Source: Deltaproteobacteria bacterium (lineage in GTDB: Bacteria; Desulfobacterota; Binatia; UBA12015). From it: DNA of 5,960 bases. Of the stretch, positions 1 through 5,960 are shown piece by piece; position 1 is the first letter of the stretch, and each line of letters starts with the position of its first letter. The stretch spans positions 1 to 5,960 of the forward strand of contig DLYX01000217.1 of the NCBI GenBank assembly GCA_003447545.1, read 5' to 3'. The notes below the pieces were generated by a model. The model saw only the letters and a list, made by a program, of their open reading frames with translations, did not search any database and had not been told where the DNA came from. The position numbers were made by a program, and so were the translations under genes.

Positions 1-864
1 GTAGATGATCGCCCGCAGGTTGTAGGCGAGCAGCTTCCGGAGCTGCTCCCGCTCGTTCTCGGGGAAGAGGTCGTAGATTCGACCGAAGGTCTGCCAGGCG
101 CTCGAGGCGTGGATCGTCCCGAACACGAGGTGGCCCGTCTCGGCGGCCCGGATCGCGGCCTCGAAGGTCTCGTAGTCCCGCATCTCGCCCACCAGCACCA
201 CGTCGGGGTTCTCCCGGACCAGGGCTCGGAGGGCGTCGTTGAAGTTCAGGCAGTCGATCCCGATCTCACGCTGGTTGATCGTCGCCTTGTCGTCATTGAA
301 GATGTACTCGATCGGATCCTCGATCGTGACGATGTGGACCCGCTTCCGCTCGTTGACGTACTGGAGCATCGAGGCGATCGAGGTCGACTTGCCCGAGCCG
401 GTCACGCCGGAGAAGAGGATCAGTCCCTGGGCGGACATCGAGACGTCGCCGAGGATCTCGGGAAGGTAGAGATCCTCGAACTTCATGATGTTCGAGGTGA
501 TCAGTCGAGCGGCGATCGCCGGCTTTCCGCGGGTCATGAACAGGTTGACGCGGAAGCGGCAGCGGTCGTCGAAGTCGTAGGCGAAGTCGATCGAACCGCG
601 GTTGCGGAAGTACTCGAACTGGTTCTCATCGAGGACGTCCTTGGCGACCTGGAACATCAGGTCGACCGTGAGTTCGTCGACCTGCATGCCCTTCAACTCG
701 CCGCGGAGCCGGAGTCGCGGCGATTGGCCGGTCTTCACGATCAGATCGCTCGCATCGAACTTGATGCAGGCCTCGAGCCACTTCCGCCATGCCTTGAGGC
801 CTTCGCCCTTGGCCGTGCCGAGGCTCGGGTCGATGGGGGCCGCGATGAGCGTATCGCTGTGCAA
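1..864 (-). CDS. PilT/PilU-type type IV pilus retraction ATPase (3' end outside window)
   Basis: This is a hexameric secretion-superfamily ATPase of the PilT/PilU kind, which acts at the cytoplasmic base of type IV pili and powers pilus retraction. The 288 visible codons run off the left edge; the family is usually about 340-400 residues, so perhaps 60-100 are missing. An N-terminal PAS-like domain (about 25-125, with ASDLIVKTG at 38-46) is followed by the RecA-like core. That core has Walker A GVTGSGKST (153-161), an Asp box TIEDPIEY (180-187), Walker B NPDVVLVGEMRD (219-230) and a His box TGHLVFGTIHAS (243-254). The GEMRD and ETGHLVFGT(L/I)H signatures favour PilT/PilU over the assembly ATPase PilB or GspE. 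I chose the TTG start at 864 because AAAAGGA lies 6 nt upstream and no ATG, GTG or TTG occurs in frame for at least 100 nt further upstream. PilT and PilU cannot be separated without the C-terminus. Only about 8% of codons end in A or T. Confidence 0.9.
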   Translation of the reverse strand, partial: MHSDTLIAAPIDPSLGTAKGEGLKAWRKWLEACIKFDASDLIVKTGQSPRLRLRGELKGMQVDELTVDLMFQVAKDVLDENQFEYFRNRGSIDFAYDFDDRCRFRVNLFMTRGKPAIAARLITSNIMKFEDLYLPEILGDVSMSAQGLILFSGVTGSGKSTSIASMLQYVNERKRVHIVTIEDPIEYIFNDDKATINQREIGIDCLNFNDALRALVRENPDVVLVGEMRDYETFEAAIRAAETGHLVFGTIHASSAWQTFGRIYDLFPENEREQLRKLLAYNLRAIIY

Positions 865-870
865 GTCTGG

Positions 871-877
871 TCCTTTT
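871..877 (-). promoter_or_regulatory. Ribosome binding site of the pilT-like gene
   Basis: On the minus strand this reads AAAAGGA and sits 6 nt before a TTG codon at 864. It is the only purine-rich Shine-Dalgarno-like stretch near the point where homology to PilT proteins begins. It therefore decides the non-ATG start. Confidence 0.55.
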
Positions 878-991
878 CGCTGACCGCTCGTTGCCGCATC
901 CCGATTCGGGTGCCGGCGACCCGTCTCCGGGTTCGAGCATCGTTGGATTGAGTCGGCGGCCGCCGCCGGAGGAGAGAACGTCGGGGAGTTG

Positions 992-1009
992 GACGATCCG
1001 AGGATCGTC
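992..1009. repeat. 18-bp perfect dyad in the divergent region
   Basis: The sequence is GACGATCCGAGGATCGTC, two 8-bp perfect inverted arms around a central GA. As RNA it could form a 7-bp stem with a CGAG loop. As DNA it has the size and symmetry of a dimeric repressor site. It lies 128 bp upstream of the pilT-like start and 280 bp upstream of guaB. There is no T-tract, so it is not a typical terminator. A regulatory role is inference only. Confidence 0.4.
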
Positions 1010-1260
1010 GGGTTCACGGAGATCCGGCTTTTGTCGCATTCGGGCCCGCGGCGGTCGAACAGGAGACCTGCCGTCGTGCCGTCGAGACCGGCGAAAGCGA
1101 CCCTGACGGGGCCGGATTTGAATCGCACAGCGTACCAGACGGCGGGGGGATTCGGGCGCGTCCGGTCGTTCGAGATCGAGGGTGTGCCGGGATCCGAAGG
1201 TCGGCTTCGAGGCCTCGAGCCCGGAAGCGGCCGATTCCCGGAACCGCGGTCGGTTGACGA

Positions 1261-1273
1261 GCGGGAACCCCGC
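1261..1273 (+). promoter_or_regulatory. GC hairpin just before the guaB ribosome binding site
   Basis: GCGGG-AAC-CCCGC forms a 5-bp all-GC stem with a 3-nt loop. It ends immediately before the purine run GGGGA that probably serves as the guaB ribosome binding site. The overlapping decamer CCCCGCGGGG (1268-1277) is also self-complementary and could pair with the binding site in trans or in an alternative fold. GC-rich leaders produce such pairings by chance, so function is uncertain. Confidence 0.25.
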
Positions 1274-1278
1274 GGGGA
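1274..1278 (+). promoter_or_regulatory. Probable ribosome binding site of guaB
   Basis: GGGGA lies 10 nt upstream of the ATG at 1289, slightly further than the optimum. No better purine-rich stretch is present near the point where IMP dehydrogenase homology starts. Confidence 0.4.
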
Positions 1279-1288
1279 TCATCTGCAG

Positions 1289-2767
1289 ATGGAACAGAAG
1301 ATCCTTCAGGATGCGATCACCTTCGACGACGTGTTGCTGGTCCCCGCGTACAGCGAGATCACGCCGGAGTCGGCCGACCCGTCCACCCGCCTGACCCGGC
1401 GGATCACCATCAACATCCCGCTGATCTCGGCACCGATGGACACCGTGACGGAGTCCTCGCTCGCGATCGCCCTCGCTCAGGAGGGGGGCCTCGGGATCAT
1501 CCACAAGAACCTGTCGCCCTCGTTGCAGGCCCGTGAGGTCCAGAAGGTGAAGCGGAGCGAGAACGGCGTCATCACCGACCCCGTCACCCTCGGGCCCGGC
1601 GACACCGTCGATCGTGCCAACGAGTTGATGCGGGAGCAGGGCGTCAGCGGTTTTCCGGTGACCGACACCGGTGCCCGCAACGGCCGCGTGATCGGCATCC
1701 TGACCCGACGGGACATGAAGTTCCTCGATCCATCCCGGTACGGGGAGAGTCGGGTCGAGGACGTGATGACCCGGAAGAACCTGGTCACCGCCGCCTCCGG
1801 AATCGATCCCACGACCGCGGAGGCGATGCTGAACGAAGCCCGGGTCGAGAAGCTGCTGATCGTCGACGAGGCGGGCCGACTCGACGGCCTGATCACCATG
1901 CGGGATCTCGAGAACGTGCGAAAGCACCCGGCGGCCTGCCGCGACGAACGCGGTCGCCTGCGGGTCGGGGCCGCCACCGGCGTGCTCCAGTTCGACCGCA
2001 TCCAGGCCCTCATCGACGCCGAGGTCGACGTGGTGGTCGTCGACACCGCGCACGGCCACAGCCGGAACGTCGTCGCGACCGTCGAGGAGATCAAGCGGAG
2101 CCATCCCGAGATCGACGTCATCGCCGGCAACATCGCCACCGCGGACGGGGCGAAAGCCCTGATGGATGCGGGGGCCGACGCGGTCAAGGTCGGGATCGGT
2201 CCCGGCTCGATCTGCACCACGCGGGTCGTCACCGGGGTCGGAGTGCCGCAGATCACGGCGGTCCGGAACGCGGTCTCGGTCTGCGAGCCCGCCGGCGTCC
2301 CGGTGATCGCGGACGGCGGCATCCGGCAGTCCGGCGACATCGCGAAGGCGATCGCGGCCGGTGCGAGCGTCGTGATGATCGGCAGCCTCTTCGCAGGCAC
2401 CGAGGAGAGTCCGGGGGAAACGATTCTCTATCAGGGCCGGACCTACAAAATGTACCGCGGAATGGGCTCGCTGGGGGCCATGCAGGCAGGTTCCCGCGAT
2501 CGCTACTTTCAGGACGGCGAAGAGGATGCCATCAAGCTGGTCCCTGAGGGAATCGAGGGGCGGGTTCCCTACAAGGGCACCCTCTCCTCCAACATCCACC
2601 AACTCGTCGGCGGAATTCGTGCCGGGATGGGTTATCTGGGCGTCCCTGATCTGGAGGCACTGCGTCGCGATGCCCGCTACCTCCGCATCTCGGAAGCCGG
2701 CCATCGCGAAAGCCATGTTCACGATGTCGTCGTCGCCAAGGAAGCGCCAAATTATCGGATGGATTAG
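1289..2767 (+). CDS. guaB: IMP dehydrogenase (IMPDH)
   Basis: IMP dehydrogenase catalyses the NAD+-dependent oxidation of IMP to XMP, the committed step of guanine nucleotide synthesis, as a cytosolic tetramer. From the ATG at 1289 it has 492 residues, the normal bacterial length. The next in-frame start upstream would add 100 unrelated residues. [13 protein letters not shown] opens the catalytic (beta/alpha)8 barrel. Two CBS domains are inserted at about 95-212. DTAHGHS (from Asp252) contributes to NAD binding. The catalytic loop GPGSICTTR carries the nucleophile Cys309. IADGGIR and [15 protein letters not shown] bind the IMP phosphate. The flap has [10 protein letters not shown] and the Arg-Tyr pair in SRDRYFQ, followed by [13 protein letters not shown] and a C-terminal ESHVHDV. 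All expected catalytic residues are present. guaA follows after 51 bp in the same frame. Codon usage changes abruptly at about codon 369: A/T-ending codons go from 29/368 to 38/124. The protein is intact across that point. Confidence 0.97.
   Translation: MEQKILQDAITFDDVLLVPAYSEITPESADPSTRLTRRITINIPLISAPMDTVTESSLAIALAQEGGLGIIHKNLSPSLQAREVQKVKRSENGVITDPVTLGPGDTVDRANELMREQGVSGFPVTDTGARNGRVIGILTRRDMKFLDPSRYGESRVEDVMTRKNLVTAASGIDPTTAEAMLNEARVEKLLIVDEAGRLDGLITMRDLENVRKHPAACRDERGRLRVGAATGVLQFDRIQALIDAEVDVVVVDTAHGHSRNVVATVEEIKRSHPEIDVIAGNIATADGAKALMDAGADAVKVGIGPGSICTTRVVTGVGVPQITAVRNAVSVCEPAGVPVIADGGIRQSGDIAKAIAAGASVVMIGSLFAGTEESPGETILYQGRTYKMYRGMGSLGAMQAGSRDRYFQDGEEDAIKLVPEGIEGRVPYKGTLSSNIHQLVGGIRAGMGYLGVPDLEALRRDARYLRISEAGHRESHVHDVVVAKEAPNYRMD
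2380..2420. other. Codon-usage junction inside guaB (possible recombination or assembly join)
   Basis: Around the GCA codon at 2393-2395, third-position G+C drops from about 92% to about 69% and stays low for the rest of the window. Left of the point, the pilT-like gene and guaB codons 1-368 both have about 8% A/T-ending codons. Right of it, the last 124 guaB codons, early guaA and early dnaE all have about 28-31%. Asp codons show the same switch, from mostly GAC to mostly GAT. The reading frame is unbroken, and the site encodes the highly conserved [15 protein letters not shown] segment. That is where homologous recombination, or a wrong assembly join between two genomes, would leave no protein-level scar. 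The exact point cannot be placed better than a few tens of bases. Confidence 0.6.
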
Positions 2768-2770
2768 GAG

Positions 2771-2790
2771 GACGGCTCGCCCGAGTCGTC
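2771..2790 (+). promoter_or_regulatory. guaB-guaA intergenic hairpin
   Basis: Starting 4 nt after the guaB stop, GACGGCTCG and CGAGTCGTC form inverted 9-nt arms around CC, with one G-U pair (2775/2786). Realistically this is an 8-bp stem with a 4-nt loop. It is not followed by a T-tract, so it is unlikely to be an intrinsic terminator. It could protect the guaB 3' end, serve as a processing site, or affect guaA translation, whose purine-rich stretch lies 5 nt downstream. The structure is seen; the role is inferred. Confidence 0.4.
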
Positions 2791-2794
2791 GAGC

Positions 2795-2799
2795 AGGAG
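2795..2799 (+). promoter_or_regulatory. Shine-Dalgarno-like AGGAG with awkward spacing for guaA
   Basis: AGGAG is a strong Shine-Dalgarno core but lies only 1 nt before a TTG (2801) and 19 nt before the ATG (2819). It fits neither start well. A weaker AGAGA directly precedes the ATG. The true guaA start is therefore open between these two in-frame codons, a difference of six residues. Confidence 0.35.
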
Positions 2800-2818
2800 T
2801 TTGAACGGTAACCAGAGA

Positions 2819-4408
2819 ATGCAGAGCGAACCCGCAGATATTCACGCCGAACGGCTGCTCATCATCGACTTTGGTTCCCAATACACCCAACTGATCGCAC
2901 GCCGCGTGCGCGAATGCGGGGTATATTGCGAAATTTACCCCTTCGACGTGGATGCCAAGGTCATCCGCGAGTTCTCACCGAAAGGGATCATTCTCTCCGG
3001 CGGCCCCGAGAGCGTAACGGAGCAGGCAACGCCCACGATTCCCGGGGTCGTATTCGAACTCGGCGTGCCCGTGCTTGGAATCTGTTATGGCATGCAGGCT
3101 ATGGCGCAGAGCTTCGGCGGTCGAGTCAGCCCCTCCGAGCAGCGCGAATTCGGCCACGCCAGCATTAGGGCCGATGTGAGCAGTCGGTTCCTGGGCCACC
3201 TGTTGAGCGAAGCCGAGAGCTGCGATGTCTGGATGAGCCACGGCGACAAAGTAACCGAGCTCCCGACCGGTTTTGTGCGAACCGCAAGCTCGGCGAATGC
3301 CCCGATTGCGGCAATGGAGGAGCCGGACAAGCAGATCTACGGGGTACAATTCCATCCGGAAGTCACTCATACCCATCGAGGAGCCGAGCTGCTCAGTGGG
3401 TTCGCCAGAGAGATCTGCGGCTGCACGGGCAGCTGGACAGCCGAGAATATTGTCGATGACGCCATTGCGCGCGTGCGGGAGCAAGTGGGAAGCGATCAGG
3501 TCGTGCTCGGACTCTCGGGAGGCGTCGACTCGTCGGTCGTGGCCGCACTGCTCGCGCGGGCCCTTGGCGACCAACTCACCTGCATTTTTGTGAACAATGG
3601 TCTGTTGCGAAAAGACGAAAAGGGCGAAGTCGAAGCTGCCTTTGCCAACGCCATGGACACCGGCGAACTGTTGCCGCTGAAGATCCTGACGATTGACGCG
3701 GAGGATGAATTCCTGACCAAGCTGGCCGGCGTCGAGGACCCCGAGGCCAAACGCAAGATCATCGGTGCCACCTTCATCGACGTTTTCGACCGGGAGGCCA
3801 ACAAACTGCAAGGCGTCAAGTGGCTCGCGCAGGGTACGATCTATCCGGATGTGATCGAATCGGCCGCCTCGAAATACGGCAAGGCCCACGTGATCAAATC
3901 CCATCATAATGTCGGAGGCTTGCCCGACAGGATGTCGCTGAAACTAGTCGAGCCTCTTCGCGAACTCTTCAAGGATGAGGTTCGAAAAATCGGTCTTTAC
4001 CTCGGACTGCCCAAGACTCTCATCCAGAGGCATCCCTTCCCGGGCCCCGGCCTGGGGGTACGCATTCTGGGCGCGATCGAGAAGCATTACGCGGACGTAT
4101 TGCGCGAGGCTGACGCGATCTTCATTCAGGAACTACGTGACGCGAACCTCTATGACCAAGTTTCACAGGCCTTCGCTGTCTACCTGCCCGTGAAATCGGT
4201 AGGCGTCGTGGGTGATGCGCGTCGCTACGAGCATGTGATCGCACTCCGCGCCGTCGAGACTATCGACTTCATGACCGCTCGCTGGGCGCGGTTGCCTTAC
4301 GAGTTTATCGAGCGAACCTCAAATCGAATCATCAATGAGATTTCCTCTGTGTCCCGAGTGGTCTACGATGTCTCCAGCAAGCCACCCGCAACAATCGAGT
4401 GGGAGTAA
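2819..4408 (+). CDS. guaA: GMP synthase (glutamine-hydrolysing)
   Basis: GMP synthase converts XMP, ATP and glutamine to GMP in the cytosol, using the product of the upstream guaB. The 529-residue protein is complete, close to the 525 of E. coli GuaA, and ends in the family C-terminus KPPATIEWE. The N-terminal class I amidotransferase domain (about 12-205) has the nucleophile Cys89 in GICYGMQ, plus His179 and Glu181 in QFHPEVTHT as the rest of the triad. The ATP-pyrophosphatase domain has the PP-loop SGGVDSS (233-239), then [12 protein letters not shown] and [11 protein letters not shown]. The C-terminal dimerisation domain (about 405-529) contains [12 protein letters not shown] and ETIDFMTA. 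I prefer the ATG at 2819 because it leaves a short tail before [12 protein letters not shown], as in known GuaA; the TTG at 2801 would add six residues. Codon usage (29 of the first 100 end in A/T) matches dnaE and the guaB 3' end, not the guaB 5' part. Confidence 0.97.
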   Translation: MQSEPADIHAERLLIIDFGSQYTQLIARRVRECGVYCEIYPFDVDAKVIREFSPKGIILSGGPESVTEQATPTIPGVVFELGVPVLGICYGMQAMAQSFGGRVSPSEQREFGHASIRADVSSRFLGHLLSEAESCDVWMSHGDKVTELPTGFVRTASSANAPIAAMEEPDKQIYGVQFHPEVTHTHRGAELLSGFAREICGCTGSWTAENIVDDAIARVREQVGSDQVVLGLSGGVDSSVVAALLARALGDQLTCIFVNNGLLRKDEKGEVEAAFANAMDTGELLPLKILTIDAEDEFLTKLAGVEDPEAKRKIIGATFIDVFDREANKLQGVKWLAQGTIYPDVIESAASKYGKAHVIKSHHNVGGLPDRMSLKLVEPLRELFKDEVRKIGLYLGLPKTLIQRHPFPGPGLGVRILGAIEKHYADVLREADAIFIQELRDANLYDQVSQAFAVYLPVKSVGVVGDARRYEHVIALRAVETIDFMTARWARLPYEFIERTSNRIINEISSVSRVVYDVSSKPPATIEWE

Positions 4409-4420
4409 GAAAATACCTAA

Positions 4421-5960
4421 ATGAGTTTCGTCCACCTCCACACACATACGCAATATTCGCTCCTCGACGGGGCGAACAAGATCAAGGATCTCGTTCCTCA
4501 CGTCGCAAAGGCAGGAATGCCGGCATTGGCCATGACGGATCATGGAAACATGTTCGGGGCGGTGGACTTCTATCAGGCCTGTGAGGCGGGTGGGGTACAA
4601 CCGATTATCGGCTGCGAGGTCTACGTGGCACCGCGGTCGCGCTTCGACAAGAGCCAGGCTCGCAGCGAGGATCCCGAGACAGGCGGCAACTATCATCTGG
4701 TCCTTTTGGCGAGGAACGAGAAGGGATACCGCAATCTCTGTCGTATGGTGACCCAGGCCTATACGGAGGGCTATTATTACAAGCCTCGTATCGACCGCGA
4801 GTTACTCAATGAATTCAACGAAGGCATCTTCTGCCTTTCGGGCTGCCTCGGCAGCGAGGTCAATCAGGCGATCCAGCGCGGCGACACCGGGCGGGCACGC
4901 GAGGTAGCCAAGGAATTCGCCCAGATTTTCGACAAGGATCGATATTATATCGAGGTGCAGGATAATCATATGGCCGAGCAGGAACTCTCGAACCGAGAGC
5001 TTTTCTCGCTGGCCCGTGACCTCGGCCTCCCGTTGATTGCGACCAACGACTGCCACTACCTCCAACCAGGCGACGCACATGCCCATGAAGCGCTCCTCTG
5101 CATCCAGACAGGACGGACACTAAGCGATCCCGACCGCTTCAAATTCCCGACCGATCAGCTCTTTGTCAAAACGCCGGAGGAGATGAAGGCCGCTTTCCCG
5201 GAATTCCCCGAGGCCATCTCCAATACAGTCGACCTCGCAAAACGATGCGACTTCAAGATGAGCTTCGGTCAATACGAATTCCCGGAATTCGAACTCGACG
5301 ACAACGACACCCTCGAAGCCGCTCTCGAGCGCGAAGCCGCCGAGGGACTTGAGCGACGGCTCGAGAAGATTCGTAAAATCAGTAAAAACTGGGGTGAGGA
5401 CATCCTCAAGGAGTATCAGGATCGCCTCCGTATCGAGTTGGACATCATCAAATCGATGGGGTTTTCCGGCTATTTTCTGATCGTCTCGGATTTCATTCTC
5501 TGGGCCAAGCGCCGCGGCATTCCAGTGGGGCCGGGGCGGGGGTCGGCGGCGGGCAGCCTGGTTGCCTATGCCATGGAAATCACCGACATCGATCCGATTC
5601 CCCTGGGCCTGCTTTTCGAGAGATTCCTCAATCCGGAACGCATCTCGATGCCGGATATCGACGTGGACTTCTGCTACGAGCGTCGCGACGAAGTGATTCA
5701 ATACGTCCGCGAGAAGTACGGCGAGGATCGCGTGGCCCAAATCATCACGTTCGGAACCCTCAAGGGAAAGGCGGCACTCAAAGATGTGGGCCGCGTGCTG
5801 GAGTTTACCTACGGCGAGACGGACAAGCTGGCCAAGCTCTATCCCGCAGCTCGTCAGGGCAGGGACTTCAACCTCGAGCAGGCGCTGAGCATGGAGCCAA
5901 AGCTGCGCGAGATCGCCGAGACGGGCGATCGAGAGCGCCAACTCTTCGATTACGCCGGCA
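4421..5960 (+). CDS. dnaE: DNA polymerase III alpha subunit, N-terminal part (3' end outside window)
   Basis: This is the catalytic subunit of the replicative DNA polymerase III holoenzyme, DnaE type. The 513 complete codons are under half of the usual 1,100-1,200 residues. The N-terminal PHP domain (1 to about 275) opens with FVHLHTHTQYSLLDG and keeps a full set of likely metal ligands: His7, His9, Asp16, His41, Glu66, His92, Cys142, Asp210 and His212. The palm follows, with GPGRGSAAGSLVAY (370-383) and PDIDVDF (411-417), in which Asp412 and Asp414 match the E. coli catalytic Asp401 and Asp403. The third catalytic Asp would lie beyond the window. No DEDD exonuclease domain is inserted, so this is DnaE and not PolC. 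ATG 4421 starts right at the conserved N-terminus, 12 bp after the guaA stop. The nearest strong purine run, GGGAG at 4401-4405, is inside the guaA end, so translation may be coupled to guaA. Confidence 0.96.
   Translation, partial: MSFVHLHTHTQYSLLDGANKIKDLVPHVAKAGMPALAMTDHGNMFGAVDFYQACEAGGVQPIIGCEVYVAPRSRFDKSQARSEDPETGGNYHLVLLARNEKGYRNLCRMVTQAYTEGYYYKPRIDRELLNEFNEGIFCLSGCLGSEVNQAIQRGDTGRAREVAKEFAQIFDKDRYYIEVQDNHMAEQELSNRELFSLARDLGLPLIATNDCHYLQPGDAHAHEALLCIQTGRTLSDPDRFKFPTDQLFVKTPEEMKAAFPEFPEAISNTVDLAKRCDFKMSFGQYEFPEFELDDNDTLEAALEREAAEGLERRLEKIRKISKNWGEDILKEYQDRLRIELDIIKSMGFSGYFLIVSDFILWAKRRGIPVGPGRGSAAGSLVAYAMEITDIDPIPLGLLFERFLNPERISMPDIDVDFCYERRDEVIQYVREKYGEDRVAQIITFGTLKGKAALKDVGRVLEFTYGETDKLAKLYPAARQGRDFNLEQALSMEPKLREIAETGDRERQLFDYAG

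Larger units (their letters stand above)
865..1288. other. Divergent non-coding region between the pilT-like gene and guaB
   Basis: These 424 bp separate two divergent genes and should hold both promoters. Frames stay open here mainly because the DNA is very GC-rich. The guaB frame extends about 100 codons upstream of 1289, but its Arg/Gly/Pro-rich translation resembles no IMP dehydrogenase N-terminus. I find no convincing -35/-10 pair. A TTGACG at 1254-1259 is too close to the guaB start to be useful. Several dyads are present: a 12-bp palindrome at 954-965, an 18-bp dyad at 992-1009, a 12-bp palindrome TCGAGGCCTCGA at 1207-1218, and GC-rich repeats at 1261-1277. No riboswitch or tRNA was recognised. 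Confidence 0.6.

Noticed and set aside
109..951. A 280-codon plus-strand frame at the left end
   Set aside because: It is the complement of the PilT-like ATPase, whose Walker A, Asp, Walker B and His boxes are all on the minus strand.
989..1288. A 100-codon N-terminal extension of guaB
   Set aside because: The extension is Arg/Gly/Pro-rich with no IMPDH similarity, and the 492-residue form from 1289 already has the full family length and normal N-terminus.
1254..1288. TTGACG at 1254-1259 as a -35 box for guaB
   Set aside because: Only about 30 bp remain before the ATG, no -10-like sequence follows at the right distance, and the ribosome site would fall where the -10 should be.
512..2503. 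Four copies of GCGATCGC (512-519, 1463-1470, 2348-2355, 2496-2503), the cyanobacterial HIP1 octamer
   Set aside because: Three copies encode Ala-Ile-Ala with the preferred codons of this GC-rich region and the fourth encodes Arg-Asp-Arg. Codon choice explains them, and nothing else here suggests a cyanobacterium.
2768..2818. Intrinsic terminator between guaB and guaA
   Set aside because: A hairpin is present at 2771-2790 but no run of T follows it, and guaA continues immediately without a visible promoter of its own.
626..2890. A 754-codon open frame on the minus strand opposite guaB
   Set aside because: It lies antisense to an unmistakable guaB and overlaps the pilT-like gene in another frame. 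Its Asp/Gly/Arg-rich translation has no recognisable domain. Such long shadow frames are expected where third positions are about 92% G or C.
2975..3907. A 310-codon minus-strand frame within guaA
   Set aside because: It is antisense to complete guaA, whose catalytic motifs are all read from the plus strand; no domain was recognised in the antisense product.
5120..5941. A 273-codon minus-strand frame within dnaE
   Set aside because: It is antisense to the conserved DnaE palm region (GPGRGSAAGS, PDIDVDF) and shows no recognisable domain.

Overview
The window is a stretch of GC-rich bacterial chromosome. It carries four protein genes, two of them cut by the window edges. On the minus strand, the left end holds the N-terminal 288 codons of a PilT/PilU-type pilus ATPase. 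After a 424-bp non-coding divergent region, the plus strand carries guaB (IMP dehydrogenase), guaA (GMP synthase) and the 5' part of dnaE (DNA polymerase III alpha subunit), closely spaced and probably co-transcribed.

Functionally, guaB and guaA encode the two consecutive steps IMP -> XMP -> GMP, so this is the guanine-nucleotide branch of purine synthesis. The third gene, only 12 bp after guaA, encodes the main replicative polymerase, which consumes dGTP. The PilT-like ATPase is transcribed away from this cluster and looks functionally unrelated. It suggests an organism with type IV pili, so probably a diderm. All frames use standard stop codons, and no RNA gene, CRISPR array, insertion sequence or phage gene is visible.

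The most unusual feature is a sharp change in codon usage inside guaB, near base 2393. By hand count, A/T-ending codons are 22/288 in the pilT-like gene and 29/368 in guaB codons 1-368 (both about 8%). They are 38/124 in guaB codons 369-492, 29/100 at the start of guaA and 28/100 at the start of dnaE (about 30%). The shift lies in one of the most conserved parts of IMP dehydrogenase. It fits either a recombination junction or a chimeric join of two genomes, so the pilT/guaB-5' part and the guaB-3'/guaA/dnaE part may not share one ancestry. For this reason taxonomy is left open. The left part would suit a very GC-rich phylum such as Planctomycetota or Myxococcota, and the right part a moderately GC-rich proteobacterium-like lineage; both are guesses from general look, not searches.

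I see no clearly undescribed system. The points worth following up are the guaB compositional junction, a hairpin between guaB and guaA, an 18-bp dyad in the divergent region, and the fully preserved PHP metal site in DnaE.
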